NCBI GenBank assembly: GCA_963777625.1
Contig: CAVZRO010000027.1
Location: forward strand, 1 to 10,941
Source of the DNA: DATDIC01 sp963777625
Lineage (GTDB): Bacteria; Pseudomonadota; Alphaproteobacteria; Acetobacterales; Acetobacteraceae
Reading direction: 5' to 3'
Length of the DNA stretch: 10,941 nucleotides
Shown: positions 1-7,523 of the stretch, piece after piece
Numbering within the stretch: position 1 is the first letter of the stretch
Layout of the letters: each line of letters opens with the position of its first letter
The notes under the pieces: model-generated
Told to the model about the DNA's origin: nothing
Seen by the model: only the letters and a program-made list of their open reading frames with translations
Databases searched by the model: none
Translations under genes and position numbers: made by a program

Positions 1-51
1 AGATCCGCAGTCGTTTTCACGTCCGATACGCTCCCGTTTGCATGTCCCCAC

Positions 52-1156
52 TCACAGGCCCAGCAGGTCCAGCGTCCGCTCCACCACTCGCGCCTCGTCG
101 TACAGCTCCAACGCCCGGGCCGCCCGGCGCGCGCCCATCGCCAGCCGCAGCCGGCATCGCCGGCCAGTCGCGCAGCGCATCGGCCAGCGGCGCCACCTCG
201 CCGGCGGACCAGCAGTCCGGTCTCGCCCTCGACCACCTGCTCGCGCGGCCCGCTGATATCGCTCGCCGACCACCGGAAGCCCGGTCAGCATCGCCTCGAT
301 CACCGACATCGGCAGGCCCTCGAAATGGCTGGGCAGCGCGAAAATATCGGCCGCGGCCAGCAGCGCCGCCACGTCGTCCCGATAGCCCAGGCGGCGCAGC
401 CGCTCGCCGAGCCCGGACGCGGCGAACAGCGCGTCCATGTCGTCGCCGCGATCCGATGCAAGCCGCTCGCCCACCACCCACAGCTCCGCTCCGGCAATCG
501 CCGCATCGCCGCGACCAGCTCCGGATAGCCCTTGCGCGCACCAGCCGGGACACCGCGATCACCACCACGCGGTCCGCCGGCACCCCGAGTTCCGCCCGGA
601 TACGCGCCCGCGTCGCGCCGGGTCAGGGTGAAAAATCGCCGGATCGCGGCCGTTGCCGACCGCAATGGCGCTGCGTGCGAGCCGAGCGGCGCGCGTCGGC
701 CGCCTCCTCGTCGGAGACGGTCAGGAACACGTCGGTGAGCCGGCGCGGCGAGCCATTCCATCACCAGCCCCATGCGCGCCGCAGCCGGCGACCCTTGCTG
801 GTTGAACAGAAACCCGTGGCAGGTATAGGCGATATGCGGCACGCCCGACGGCCCGGGCGGCCAGCCGGGCCAGGAACGCCGCTGATCGGCATATGTGCAT
901 GCACGAGATCCGGCCGCTCGGCGCGGAACAGCCGGACCAGCGCCCGCAATGCCTGCGCATGCGCACAGCGGCGAGACGCGCCGCGCGAACGGCACCGGCG
1001 CACGACTCGGAAGCCTTCGGCGCGGACGCCGTGCAGCAACGGCCCTTCGGCGCAGGCGCCCAGCACCTCGTGGCCACGCGCGCGGGCACCGCGCATCAGC
1101 GGCAGCAGGAAATGCCGCAGCGAGAAATCAACATTGGTGATCTCGATGACCTTCAA
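52..1156 (-). pseudogene. Glycosyltransferase family 4 (group 1), multiply frameshifted
   Basis: This is a GT-B fold sugar transferase of the kind that builds cell-surface polysaccharide from nucleotide sugars in the cytoplasm. The pieces lie in order but hop between all three minus-strand frames. They are an N-terminus LKVIEITNVDFSLRHFLLPL from a TTG at 1156, then RAERPDLVHAHMPISG, then VPHIAYTCHGFLFNQQGSP, then VVVIAVSRLVR, then the donor-site region DIFALPSHFEGLPMSVIEAM with its conserved glutamates, and a C-terminus LELYDEARVVERTLDLLGL before TGA at 52-54. The span of about 1105 nt equals a normal 365-370 residue member. I count about twelve frame changes. Those near 878, 848 and 745 are clear one-base insertions. 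The TTG start has no good ribosome-binding site and was chosen because family N-termini begin at this point. Either a decayed gene or error-rich sequence can explain it. Family assignment is firm; the sugar specificity is not known. Confidence 0.82.
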
Positions 1157-1194
1157 GGCGACACGCTTGCGGCAGGGACAAGGAGGCCCTTCCC

Positions 1195-1262
1195 GTCATC
1201 CCCGCGAAAGCGGGGAGGTGGATCCACGGCCGCCGCCGGATTCCTGCTTGCGCGGAAATGAC
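1195..1262. repeat. REP-like palindromic intergenic repeat
   Basis: This 68-bp element has two 22-bp outer arms, GTCATCCCCGCGAAAGCGGG(GA) at 1195-1216 and TTCCTGCTTGCGCGGAAATG(AC) at 1241-1262, that are imperfect inverted copies. The left arm contains a self-complementary hairpin, CCCCGC-GAAA-GCGGGG (1200-1215), and GTGGATCCAC between the arms is a perfect palindrome. The pattern matches the widespread proteobacterial 'GTCATTCCCGCGAAAGCGGGAAT' type of interspersed repeat. It lies between the heparinase stop and the glycosyltransferase start, so it could also act as a transcript-end or mRNA-stabilising structure. Confidence 0.75.
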
Positions 1263-1295
1263 CGGTTGACGCCATTATTTCATGACGAACTTTAA

Positions 1296-2899
1296 CTATT
1301 TCACCTTGCTGATCGCCCATTTCACCTGCTGCGGGCCGTCCGGATAGCCGGTCAGCACCACCTGCTCGGTCCGCCGCGGCTCCGGACCGCCGAGATAGAT
1401 GCTTTCCTCCAGGCTCATCCGCGCTCCCTCGGCGCGCAGCCGCCAGCCGCCGCCGGAGGGCAAGCGCAGCAGCACCGCTTCGCCGTCCTGCTGCAGGCTC
1501 GCGTGCACCGACGGATGGAGGTGAAACCGCAGCGTGAAGGGCTGCGGCGTCGGCGCCTCCACCACGTCCTCGCCGCGGATGTCCTCGCCGCTTTCGGCCA
1601 TATACAGCCGCCGCCGGTGCACCGCGCCGAACGGTTTTTTCCAGCCGTCATGGCTGACTTCCAGCCAATGGGCGCCGTTCGCCTCCTGCCGCTGCACCTC
1701 CACGTCCACCGGGCGGCGGCCGAGACCATCCGGCTTCAGCTCGGCGGAGTTCACGTCGGCGATCACCAGCGTGGAATGCGCGGCGGTCGCGCGCGACGCA
1801 TCGCGCCATTCCGCCGGGCCGGCGGGGAATGCCCCGCAGTTCACGATCATCCGATCTCGCCCGACCGACAATTCCATCGACAGGGTGCCGGCATGGGCAT
1901 AGCGGTCGATCCCCGGCGGCGGCGGCGCGCCGCAATCGATGATCAGCGCCGCTGCGCCCGGCCGCGAGCCGATGGAAACCGCCATCGGTCAGCGCCGACG
2001 GCCCGCGTCCGCCGCGCCCGGCCTGGGTCAGCACCAGCTCGACCAGCGCGCTGGAATCCTCCTTGCTGCCGTTGAACAGGGCCAGGCCGCCGTCGCCATG
2101 GCGAAGCAGGCGCAGGGCCGGGGCCATGCGTTCGATGGCGGAGGGCAGCGCGGTCGGCGCCTGGGTCTGCGCGGCCTGCAACAGATTACGGATGTCGGTC
2201 AGGTCCTGCAGCGCGGCGAGTTGCGCGGCCGGGCTTCGCTCGGCATGGCAGCCGTCCGGCAGCACCTGGCGGGCAATCTCCTGCGGCAGGAAGCGCAGTG
2301 CGCGCGTCAGGAAGGCGGCATGCTCGGGCAAGCGCGACGGCCGCGGCGATCAGGCCCTTGAGCGCGGTCAGCGCGCGTGCATCCAGCTCCTCGGCTGGCA
2401 AGGCGGCCGACAGGCTGCGGGCATCGCTGACCAGCCGCCCCATCAGGCGCTGGCGGAACAGATCGTCGGCAGCGGCGAAGAAGAAGTCGTAATGGCCGAG
2501 CCAGGCGGCGATCCGCGCGCCGGCGACATCCGGCCGCTGCGCGAGGGCATCGCCGGATCCGGTGGCGATCCAGTCGGAGACCAGGGCGCGGGCGCGCAAC
2601 CGCGCCGCATCCGTGCCGAGCGCCCGCAGGTCGCGCAACCAGGTGAAGCTGTGGGCTGCGGCGCGCAACAGCGGTGATCCGGCCGGATCACTCCAGCCAC
2701 CCGGGCGCAGCGCGCGCAGCCCCCCGCCCAGCTCCAGTTCGCCTTTCAGCAGGCGGGCGCCACGCCCGGCATCGCCCGGCCAGGGATCGCGCACCGGCAG
2801 TGCCGGTGCATCGGGCACGCGCGTCATGCGCAGCGTCGGCAGCCGGGCCATGGCGCGGCGCGCCTCGCGCAGCCAGCGTCGCGGGTCGGACCCGTTCAT
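1296..2899 (-). pseudogene. Heparinase II/III family protein, two frameshifts
   Basis: The product resembles the heparinase II/III-like polysaccharide lyase/uronidase family. The N-terminal alpha-helical part (MNGSDPRRWLREARRAMARL onward) is read from ATG 2899. The frame then shifts near 2336 (ALLAAAVAL-type helix into PEHAAFLTRALRFLP) and again near 1955 (DGGFHRLAAGRS into ALIIDCGAPPPPGID). The C-terminal beta-sandwich domain follows, with YAHAGTLSMELSVG and AHSTLVIADVNS, ending at AISKVK before the stop at 1296-1298. Each break is repaired by removing one base, giving 533 residues, normal for the family. The start codon overlaps the repaired rpe stop as ATGA (2896-2899), so the two genes were translationally coupled. 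In alphaproteobacteria this family commonly sits beside rsmB and rpe (recollection); its real substrate there is not established. As written the gene is interrupted, but both slips look like inserted bases and may be sequencing errors. Confidence 0.82.
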
Positions 2900-3559
2900 C
2901 CGCCCGGTTGTCCGCGCAGGGCGGCGATGGCGCGCGGCGTAATCGGGTGCCTTGAATACCGAGGTGCCGGCAATCAGCGTGTCGGCGCCGGCGGCGACCA
3001 CCTGACGAGCGGTCGCCGGGGTGATGCCGCCATCCACCGCAAGCGCGATCGGCCGGGCGGACGCCTGGATCATCTGCCGCAGCACAGCGATTTTCGGGAG
3101 CTGCGAGGGCAGGAATTCCTGGCCGCCGAATCCGGGATTGACCGTCATCACAAGTATGGTGTCGGTCAGATCGAGCACCCATGCAACCGCGTCGGCGGGG
3201 GTTGCCGGATTCAGCACCACCCCGGCGCGTTTGCCGTGACCGCGGATGAGCTGCAGCGATCGGTGCAGGTGCGGGCCGGCTTCGGGGTGGATCAGGATGT
3301 GATCGGCGCCCGCCTCGATGAAGTCGGGAATGTAGGGATCGACCGGCGCGATCATCATGTGCACGTCGAACGGCAGCTTGGTGTGCGGCCGCAGCGCGGC
3401 CAGCACCGCCGGGCCGAAGCTGATATTCGGCACGAAGTGGCCGTCCATGATGTCGAGATGCAGCCAGTCGGCACCGGCGGCCTCGATCGCCGCCACCTCC
3501 TGTCCGAGCCGGGTGAAATCGGCGGCGAGCAGGCTGGGGGCGATGGTGATGTTGGGCAT
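2896..3559 (-). CDS. rpe: Ribulose-phosphate 3-epimerase (3'-end frame slip)
   Basis: The enzyme interconverts D-ribulose 5-phosphate and D-xylulose 5-phosphate in the pentose phosphate and Calvin pathways, in the cytosol. The TIM-barrel hallmarks are all present: S9 in IAPSLLAADF, the metal ligands H34 and D36 in HLDIMDGHFVPN, H67 in FDVHMMI, the phosphate-loop segment VMTVNPGFGGQEF (138-149) and D176 in VDGGITP. The start at ATG 3559 gives the standard N-terminus MPNITIAPSL; upstream in-frame codons run into the intergenic gap. As written the frame passes the natural end and runs on to 2186. Removing one base near 2930-2936 gives the usual C-terminus DYAAAIAALRGQPGG and a TGA at 2896-2898, a 220-residue protein of family length. 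It follows rsmB by 36 bp on the same strand. The active site is unaffected by the slip. Confidence 0.95.
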
Positions 3560-3595
3560 GGGCCTATGTAACGGCGGGGTTCGCGGCCACACAAC

Positions 3596-4831
3596 TCAAC
3601 GCCGGATCAACCTTGCGGCGAAGAACCCGTCCATGCCGCCACGCTCTGCCCACATCGCCGGAATGGTGCGCAAATATCCGTCGCCGGAGAGCGCTTCCGG
3701 CACACCGGCAAGCTCGGATTCGGTGAAAGGCTCGGGGCGCAGCCCGCCGCGGGCGAGCGCGGCTTCGATGCGTGGTGCGCCTTCGTCCGGCTGGAGCGAG
3801 CACACGGAATAGACCAGCCGCCCGCCGGGGCGCAGCAGCGCGGTGGCGGCGGCGAGCAATCGGTCCTGGGTATCCGCCATTGCCGCGACGTCGCGCGGGC
3901 GCTTGATGCGCGCCACGTCCGGGTGGCGGCGAATCGTTCCGGTGGCGCTGCACGGCGCATCCAGCAGCACGGCATCGAACGGTTCGGCCGGCGTCCACGT
4001 GGCCGCGTCGGCCTGGATGATGGTGGCGTCCAGGCGCCATCGGGCCAGGTTCTCGCGCAGCCGCGCGAGCCGTGACGGATCGCGCTCAACGGCAGTGACC
4101 TGGGCGCCGGTGGCGGCAAGCTGGGCGGTCTTGCCGCCGGGTGCGGCACAGAGATCAGCTACGCGCTCCCCCGGCCGCGCCGCCAGAAGCCGGGCCGGCA
4201 GCGCGGCCGCGGCGTCTTGCACCCAAAAAGCGCCCTCCGCGAAACCCGGCAGCTCCGTGACCCGTGTACCGGCGGGGAACCGGATCGAGCCGGTCGGAAG
4301 CGTGTGGCCTCCCTCGGGCCGGGCGGCTCCGGGCCGAAGCGTGATATCGAGCGGGGGGATGGATTGATGGGCCTCGGCGATCCGCCGGGCCTGCGAACCC
4401 CAGGACTCCCAGAGCCAGGGCGGCGTGTCGAGCCGTGGTGCGTCCAGCTCGGCCAGGGGCTCGGGGAGTGTGGCGATGCGGCGCAGGATTGCGTTCACCA
4501 ACCCGGCGAAGGGGGACAGGTTGCGCTGGCGGGCGAGGCCGACGGCGGTCGCGACCGCGGCGTGGCTGGGGGTTTCGAGCAACAGCAGGCCGGCGACACC
4601 GATCCGCAGCACGTGCCGGACGGGGACGGGCGGTGCTTTCCGGAGCAACGGCTCCAGCACCGCGTCCAAGGTGCCCAGGCGCCGCAGCACCGCGGCGGCG
4701 AGCCGATGGGCGGCGGCGCGGTCGCGCGGATCGGACGGCGGCAACTCGTCCAGCGCTTCCTCCAGGGAGCGGCGATGGTCGAGCACGGCGGTCAGCAGAT
4801 CGAACGCGGCGGTGCGGGTGAAATCGGACAT
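3596..4831 (-). CDS. rsmB: 16S rRNA (cytosine-5) methyltransferase, RsmB/NOL1 family
   Basis: The product methylates a cytosine C5 in 16S rRNA (C967 in E. coli) using S-adenosylmethionine. Its 411 residues hold an N-terminal NusB-like RNA-binding domain (about 5-130, including PFAGLVNAILRRI) and a Rossmann methyltransferase domain. In the latter, DLCAAPGGKT (227-236) is the SAM loop, DAPCSATG (291-298) carries the motif IV cysteine C294, and YSVCS (341-345) carries the catalytic motif VI cysteine C344. The C-terminal GGMDGFFAARL is typical. ATG 4831 is chosen because MSDFTRTAAFDLLTAVL matches family N-termini. The frame stays open to 4999, but that extension only translates upstream DNA and the group II intron domain V. 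No strong ribosome-binding site precedes the ATG. It heads the rsmB-rpe-heparinase run and is undamaged, unlike the genes after it. RsmF-type paralogues are less likely given the NusB domain. Confidence 0.93.
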   Translation of the reverse strand: MSDFTRTAAFDLLTAVLDHRRSLEEALDELPPSDPRDRAAAHRLAAAVLRRLGTLDAVLEPLLRKAPPVPVRHVLRIGVAGLLLLETPSHAAVATAVGLARQRNLSPFAGLVNAILRRIATLPEPLAELDAPRLDTPPWLWESWGSQARRIAEAHQSIPPLDITLRPGAARPEGGHTLPTGSIRFPAGTRVTELPGFAEGAFWVQDAAAALPARLLAARPGERVADLCAAPGGKTAQLAATGAQVTAVERDPSRLARLRENLARWRLDATIIQADAATWTPAEPFDAVLLDAPCSATGTIRRHPDVARIKRPRDVAAMADTQDRLLAAATALLRPGGRLVYSVCSLQPDEGAPRIEAALARGGLRPEPFTESELAGVPEALSGDGYLRTIPAMWAERGGMDGFFAARLIRR

Positions 4832-4973
4832 GGGCGGTTCAGATGCGGTGAACAGGCGGCACGTTCGGGCGCAACGGGCGGCCGATGATCGCCGCGACGC
4901 TTCTACGCGATCGGATAGCAGGCACGACGAAACCAGCCGATAGGGGTCGGGAAGGCTTGCCTCCCCGCCCTCC

Positions 4974-5006
4974 GAACCGTGCGTGCGGTTTTCCCGCACA
5001 CGGCTC
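4974..5006 (-). ncRNA. Group II intron domain V
   Basis: This 33-nt hairpin is the catalytic core of group II introns. The lower stem GAGCCGUG pairs with CACGGUUC, the upper stem UGCGG pairs with CCGCA, the loop is a GAAA type, and the two-base CG bulge sits in its usual place. The catalytic triad AGC is at the second to fourth positions. It starts 18 nt after the maturase stop codon, the standard layout. Without domains I-III it cannot self-splice. Confidence 0.9.
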
Positions 5007-5023
5007 TCCAGTTGTTGGTTTCC

Positions 5024-5299
5024 TCATCGGGAGTGTCTCGCCTGCTCGAAGGCGGTGCGAAGGGTGAGCAGCCCATGAGCAGCGAAGAAGGCATTGGGCC
5101 AGCGTTGGTGATCGGCCGCGCATCGCCCGATGCCGGGGCGCTTCTCCTGCTTGCGCAGGATGGCGCGGAGGCGTCGGCGCACGAAGCCGTCGAGGACGCC
5201 GTACAAAGCTGGCGTGGCATGCTTGAAGTAGCCAAACCATCCCCGAAGTATCGGGTTGAGGTCGTGAATGATCCGCCCGAGGCTGTCGCCTCGGGAGTG
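5024..5299 (-). pseudogene. ltrA: Group II intron reverse transcriptase/maturase, C-terminal fragment
   Basis: About 91 residues remain, with LGRIIHDLNPILRGWFGYF, KHATPALYGVLDGFVRRRLR, AILRKQEKRPGIGR and DHQRWPNAFFAAHGLLTL, ending ARHSR before a TGA at 5024-5026. The GWFGYFKHA and LDGFxRRRLRxxLRKQxKRPG strings are diagnostic of the maturase thumb (X) domain of intron-encoded proteins. No HNH endonuclease domain follows, so it belongs to a class lacking the En domain. The reverse transcriptase palm with its YADD motif is absent. Upstream, an in-frame TGA at 5300-5302 marks where recognisable similarity ends. The fragment cannot make an active enzyme. The gene symbol is generic for this protein type. 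Confidence 0.88.
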
Positions 5300-5632
5300 T
5301 CAGAATTTCTGTGTGCGAGACGTTTGCGGGCTGACCCAGCATGGGCAAGTAACTGTATCCGGCGAATGGCCTGCACGGCAAGTTGGTAACGCTGCCGATG
5401 GATGTTGCTTGGTTCGATCAAAGCACCTGTTGCTTCGTCCCGACCTGGCATTGCATCGGGCGCTCGTGCGCGGGGCCGGTCAAATTCGCCGCCCCTAGGC
5501 GGGACCGGAGCCACGCGCAGCCCGCGCTTGGGGCGAGCATGGCGAGGACCCACAATTTGACAGGACCGCGCACGACGCCATGCTCGTCCAAGGACGCGGG
5601 CCGTCTTGGCTGGCTTCGCCCCGAACGTCGCC
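5300..5632. other. Unassigned stretch between intron remnant and IS256
   Basis: I recognise no protein here on either strand; the open frames are short or are unlike any family I know. The stretch is bracketed by two broken mobile elements. Its main visible structure is a split inverted repeat at 5464-5486 and 5554-5575. The minus-strand frame reading EPSNIHRQRYQLAVQAIRR near 5370-5430 is open but not familiar. It may be intron sequence upstream of a deletion, or the scar of a third element. Confidence 0.5.
5464..5575. repeat. Split inverted repeat, possible element ends
   Basis: The left arm (5464-5486) reads TCGTGCGCGG, a 5-nt spacer GGCCG, then GTCAAATT. The right arm (5554-5575), read on the opposite strand, gives TCGTGCGCGG, a 4-nt spacer TCCT, then GTCAAATT. 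Thus 18 positions in two blocks match exactly over 22-23 nt. The loop of 67 nt is too long for a simple terminator. It could represent terminal repeats of a deleted insertion sequence or two abutting element ends. No transposase for it is visible. Confidence 0.55.
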
Positions 5633-6886
5633 TCAGGCCTCGCGGGTGAAGCGCTCCGCATACAGGATGGCGAATTGGTTCATTGCCTCCTTCCAGTGAT
5701 GCGCTGCTTTCCCCCAGTCGGCGGTAATGTTGCGCAAAGCCAGCCAGATCAGCTTGCTTGCCGCGTCGTCAGTCGGAAAATGACCGCGTCTTGATGATTT
5801 TGCGCAATCTGGCATTCACGCTTTCAATCGCGTTGGTGGTATAGATCACCCGCCTGATCTCAGGTGGAAACGTAAAGAACGGAATCACTTGGTCCCAGGC
5901 TCGGCGCCAAGCCGCCGCCACGGTCGGGAATTTCCGCCCCCACTCGCCCGCCGCGAACGCATCCAGCGCCGCCTCAGCCGCTTCGGCGCTGGACGCGGCA
6001 TAGATCGGACGCAGCGCCGCGGCAAGCGGTTTGCGATCCTTCCAACTGGCGTAATCGAGGCTGTTGCGAATCAGATGCACGATGCAGGTCTGCAACGTGG
6101 TCTGCGGAAAGACCGCGTCCAATGCCCCCGGCATCCCCGTCAACCCGTCGGTCACCGCGATCAGGATGTCGAGGACGCCACGGCTACGCAGGTCGTTGAA
6201 AACCTTCATCCAGAATTTGGCGCCCTCCGTGGTCTCGATCCACAGACCCAAAATCTCGCGCGTGCCATCCCGACGCACGCCCAACGCCAGATACACCGCC
6301 TTGTTGCGCACGACATTGTCTTCTCGCATCTTCACCCGCAGCGCATCGAAAAATACCACCGCATAGACCGCTTCCAGCGGCCGGCTCTGCCACGCCGTCA
6401 CCTCCGCCAGCACCCCGTCCGTCACCGTGCTGATCAGTTGGGGGCTGACCTCAGTACCATAGGTTTCAACAAGATAGCCCTGGATCTCCCGCACCGTCAG
6501 ACCGCGCGCATACAGCGCCACGATGCTGTCGTCGAACGCGGTGAAGCGCCGCGCGTGCTTGGGAAGCAGCAGCGGTTCAAAACTGCCCTCGCGGTCACGT
6601 GGCGTCTCGATCCGCACCCTGCCGTCACCGGTCAGCACCGTCTTGGCCGTGCTGCCGTTGCGATGGTTGGTCAGCGGCTCGGGTTTATCTACCCCCGCCG
6701 CATAGCCAAGATGATGGCTCAGTTCTGCCTCCAGCGAGGCCTCGATCAACGCCTTCTTGAAGGCGATACCCGCCTCATTGATCGCTTCACCGGTCATCGG
6801 ACCAGTCAGAAACAGGTCCACCACTCCTTCGGGATCGACGGCAGCTTCGCTACCTCACGATCTACTTGCTTCGCTTTGCTCGGCAT
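5633..6886 (-). pseudogene. IS256-family (mutator) transposase, two frame breaks
   Basis: This is a DDE transposase that would catalyse cut-and-paste or copy-out movement of its element. The main open frame (5769-6824) carries the catalytic residues D160 (VVFFDALRVK), D226 (AVTDGLTGM) and E334 (NAIESVNARL), counted from its GTG at 6824. The natural start is ATG 6886 (MPSKAKQVDREVAKLPSIPK), preceded by a strong AAGGAG six bases away. The frame is lost near 6825, where one base is missing before GTGGACCTG. At the other end, near 5795, two bases appear missing. The conserved tail HFPTDDAASKLIWLALRN through FAILYAERFTREA continues in another frame to TGA at 5633-5635. Repaired length is about 418 residues, normal for this group. 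The element is probably inactive as written, though the DDE core is intact. Confidence 0.9.
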
Positions 6887-6940
6887 AATGCGCTCCTTGG
6901 CGTCGGTTATGCCTCGCACACAAAATTACGGACAGGCTCC
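5633..6940 (-). mobile_element. IS256-family insertion sequence, degenerate
   Basis: The element consists of the broken transposase gene plus about 54 bp upstream. A candidate terminal repeat, CACAAAATTACGGACAGGCT (plus strand, 6919-6938), lies there, in the style of IS256-family ends. I could not find its inverted partner near 5540-5632, so the lower end is truncated or unrecognisable and no target duplication can be claimed. Both boundaries are approximate; the lower one is set at the transposase stop. The 12-bp palindrome GGGCCCGGGCCC follows at 6941-6952. Confidence 0.7.
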
Positions 6941-7128
6941 GGGCCCGGGCCCTGGACGACCGGAAACTAAAGTCTGGAGCAGTCCGGCGCTCGCGTCCAA
7001 TCCTGTGCGGCTTTTCGCGCCCGACTTCTGCGACGGCTAAGGACCTGATGCGCCTGCGTTAGGTCGACGTGGCGAAAGTACTGTCTTGTCAGGCTCCTGC
7101 AAGGCTTCCCCCGGCATTTTAGTATCGC
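6941..7128. other. Non-coding gap between IS256 and methyltransferase
   Basis: This 188-bp stretch separates the IS256 remnant from the stop of the interrupted methyltransferase gene. Apart from a 12-bp perfect palindrome GGGCCCGGGCCC at its lower edge (6941-6952) I see no gene, RNA or clear terminator in it. Confidence 0.5.
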
Positions 7129-7491
7129 TCAGAGCGGACCTACCCTGGTCTTAACGTAATAGGCTGCAGGTCCAGCGCTCCACCTGAACCGCTTAAATTT
7201 CAGCTCGTGCCCCGCAAAAAACTCGTCCACCGCGTTTGACTCACCCCAGCCCTGGTTTCCGTATTGGTCGAGCACGACCACACCTCCAGGTACAACCAAT
7301 GGGAAAAAAGCGTTTAGAGAGGCAAGCGTGGCATCATAGACATCGAAGTCTAGATGCAGCATAGAGATCCGAAGCCCCGGATTCCCAGCAACGAAATCAG
7401 GTATAGTCTGGATCGCATCACCCTCTACCAGTTTAAATCGATGCGACAAGCCGAGTTTATCCGCGATGGACGTCAGTTCATCGACGGTTCT
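7129..7491 (-). pseudogene. TylF-type SAM methyltransferase, C-terminal part
   Basis: This is the distal 120 residues of a gene split by an IS630 element. It starts RTVDELTSIADKLGLSHRFK and includes LVEGDAIQTIPDF, the metal-binding and acceptor-side motif LHLDFDVYDATLASL, and VVPGGVVVLDQYG, ending VKTRVGPL at TGA 7129-7131. These are hallmarks of the TylF/macrocin O-methyltransferase family of SAM-dependent, Mg-dependent sugar or small-molecule O-methyltransferases. The frame is open upstream to a TTG inside the IS, but that segment is IS sequence. Joined to the proximal part at 8674-8994 the frame is continuous. On its own this part lacks the SAM-binding loop and should be inactive. Confidence 0.88.
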
Positions 7492-7492
7492 A
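7491..7492. repeat. TA target-site duplication, lower copy
   Basis: This TA directly abuts the lower end of the IS630 element; the matching TA is at 8673-8674. IS630/Tc1-mariner elements insert at TA and duplicate it. Removing one TA together with the element restores the methyltransferase frame. Confidence 0.9.
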
Positions 7493-7510
7493 GTGTCCTG
7501 ACTCTCAATT
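7493..7510. repeat. IS630 terminal inverted repeat, lower end
   Basis: It reads GTGTCCTGACTCTCAATT on the plus strand and matches 13 of 18 positions of the opposite end at 8655-8672. It lies just past the transposase stop. Confidence 0.8.
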
Positions 7511-7523
7511 GGCGGGCAATAAC

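Larger units (their letters stand above)
4940..5299 (-). mobile_element. Group II intron remnant (3' portion)
   Basis: Read on the minus strand, this contains the C-terminal end of an intron-encoded maturase, then domain V 18 nt after its stop codon, then a domain VI-like hairpin (GGGAGGC/GCCTTCCC). An unpaired A at 4947 lies eight positions before a 3' end of AT at 4940. That spacing is what group II introns need for branching. The 5' part of the intron (domains I-III and most of the ORF) is missing: maturase similarity stops at an in-frame TGA at 5300-5302. The exact 3' boundary is inferred from the AY rule. The intron end lies 109 bp upstream of rsmB, so it may have displaced the original promoter of that cluster. 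Confidence 0.85.

Noticed and set aside
42..1295. A 417-residue plus-strand open frame opposite the glycosyltransferase
   Set aside because: It is an artefact of extreme GC content. It is made of Arg/Ala/Pro/Ser-rich low-complexity text, while the opposite strand carries clear glycosyltransferase motifs.
4832..4999. A 56-residue N-terminal extension of RsmB
   Set aside because: It translates the leader DNA and the group II intron domain V/VI. Family similarity begins at ATG 4831.
5769..6824. Programmed frameshifting in the IS256 transposase
   Set aside because: This IS256 group normally encodes its transposase in one frame, and no slippery heptamer with a downstream structure is evident at either break.
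6941..6952. The 12-bp palindrome GGGCCCGGGCCC as a regulatory site
   Set aside because: It is a simple G/C run palindrome at the edge of a dead IS, with no gene start beside it; chance is likely in such GC-rich DNA.
5889..7040. A 383-residue plus-strand open frame opposite the IS256 transposase
   Set aside because: It is the antisense shadow of the transposase, with no recognisable motif and no ribosome-binding site.
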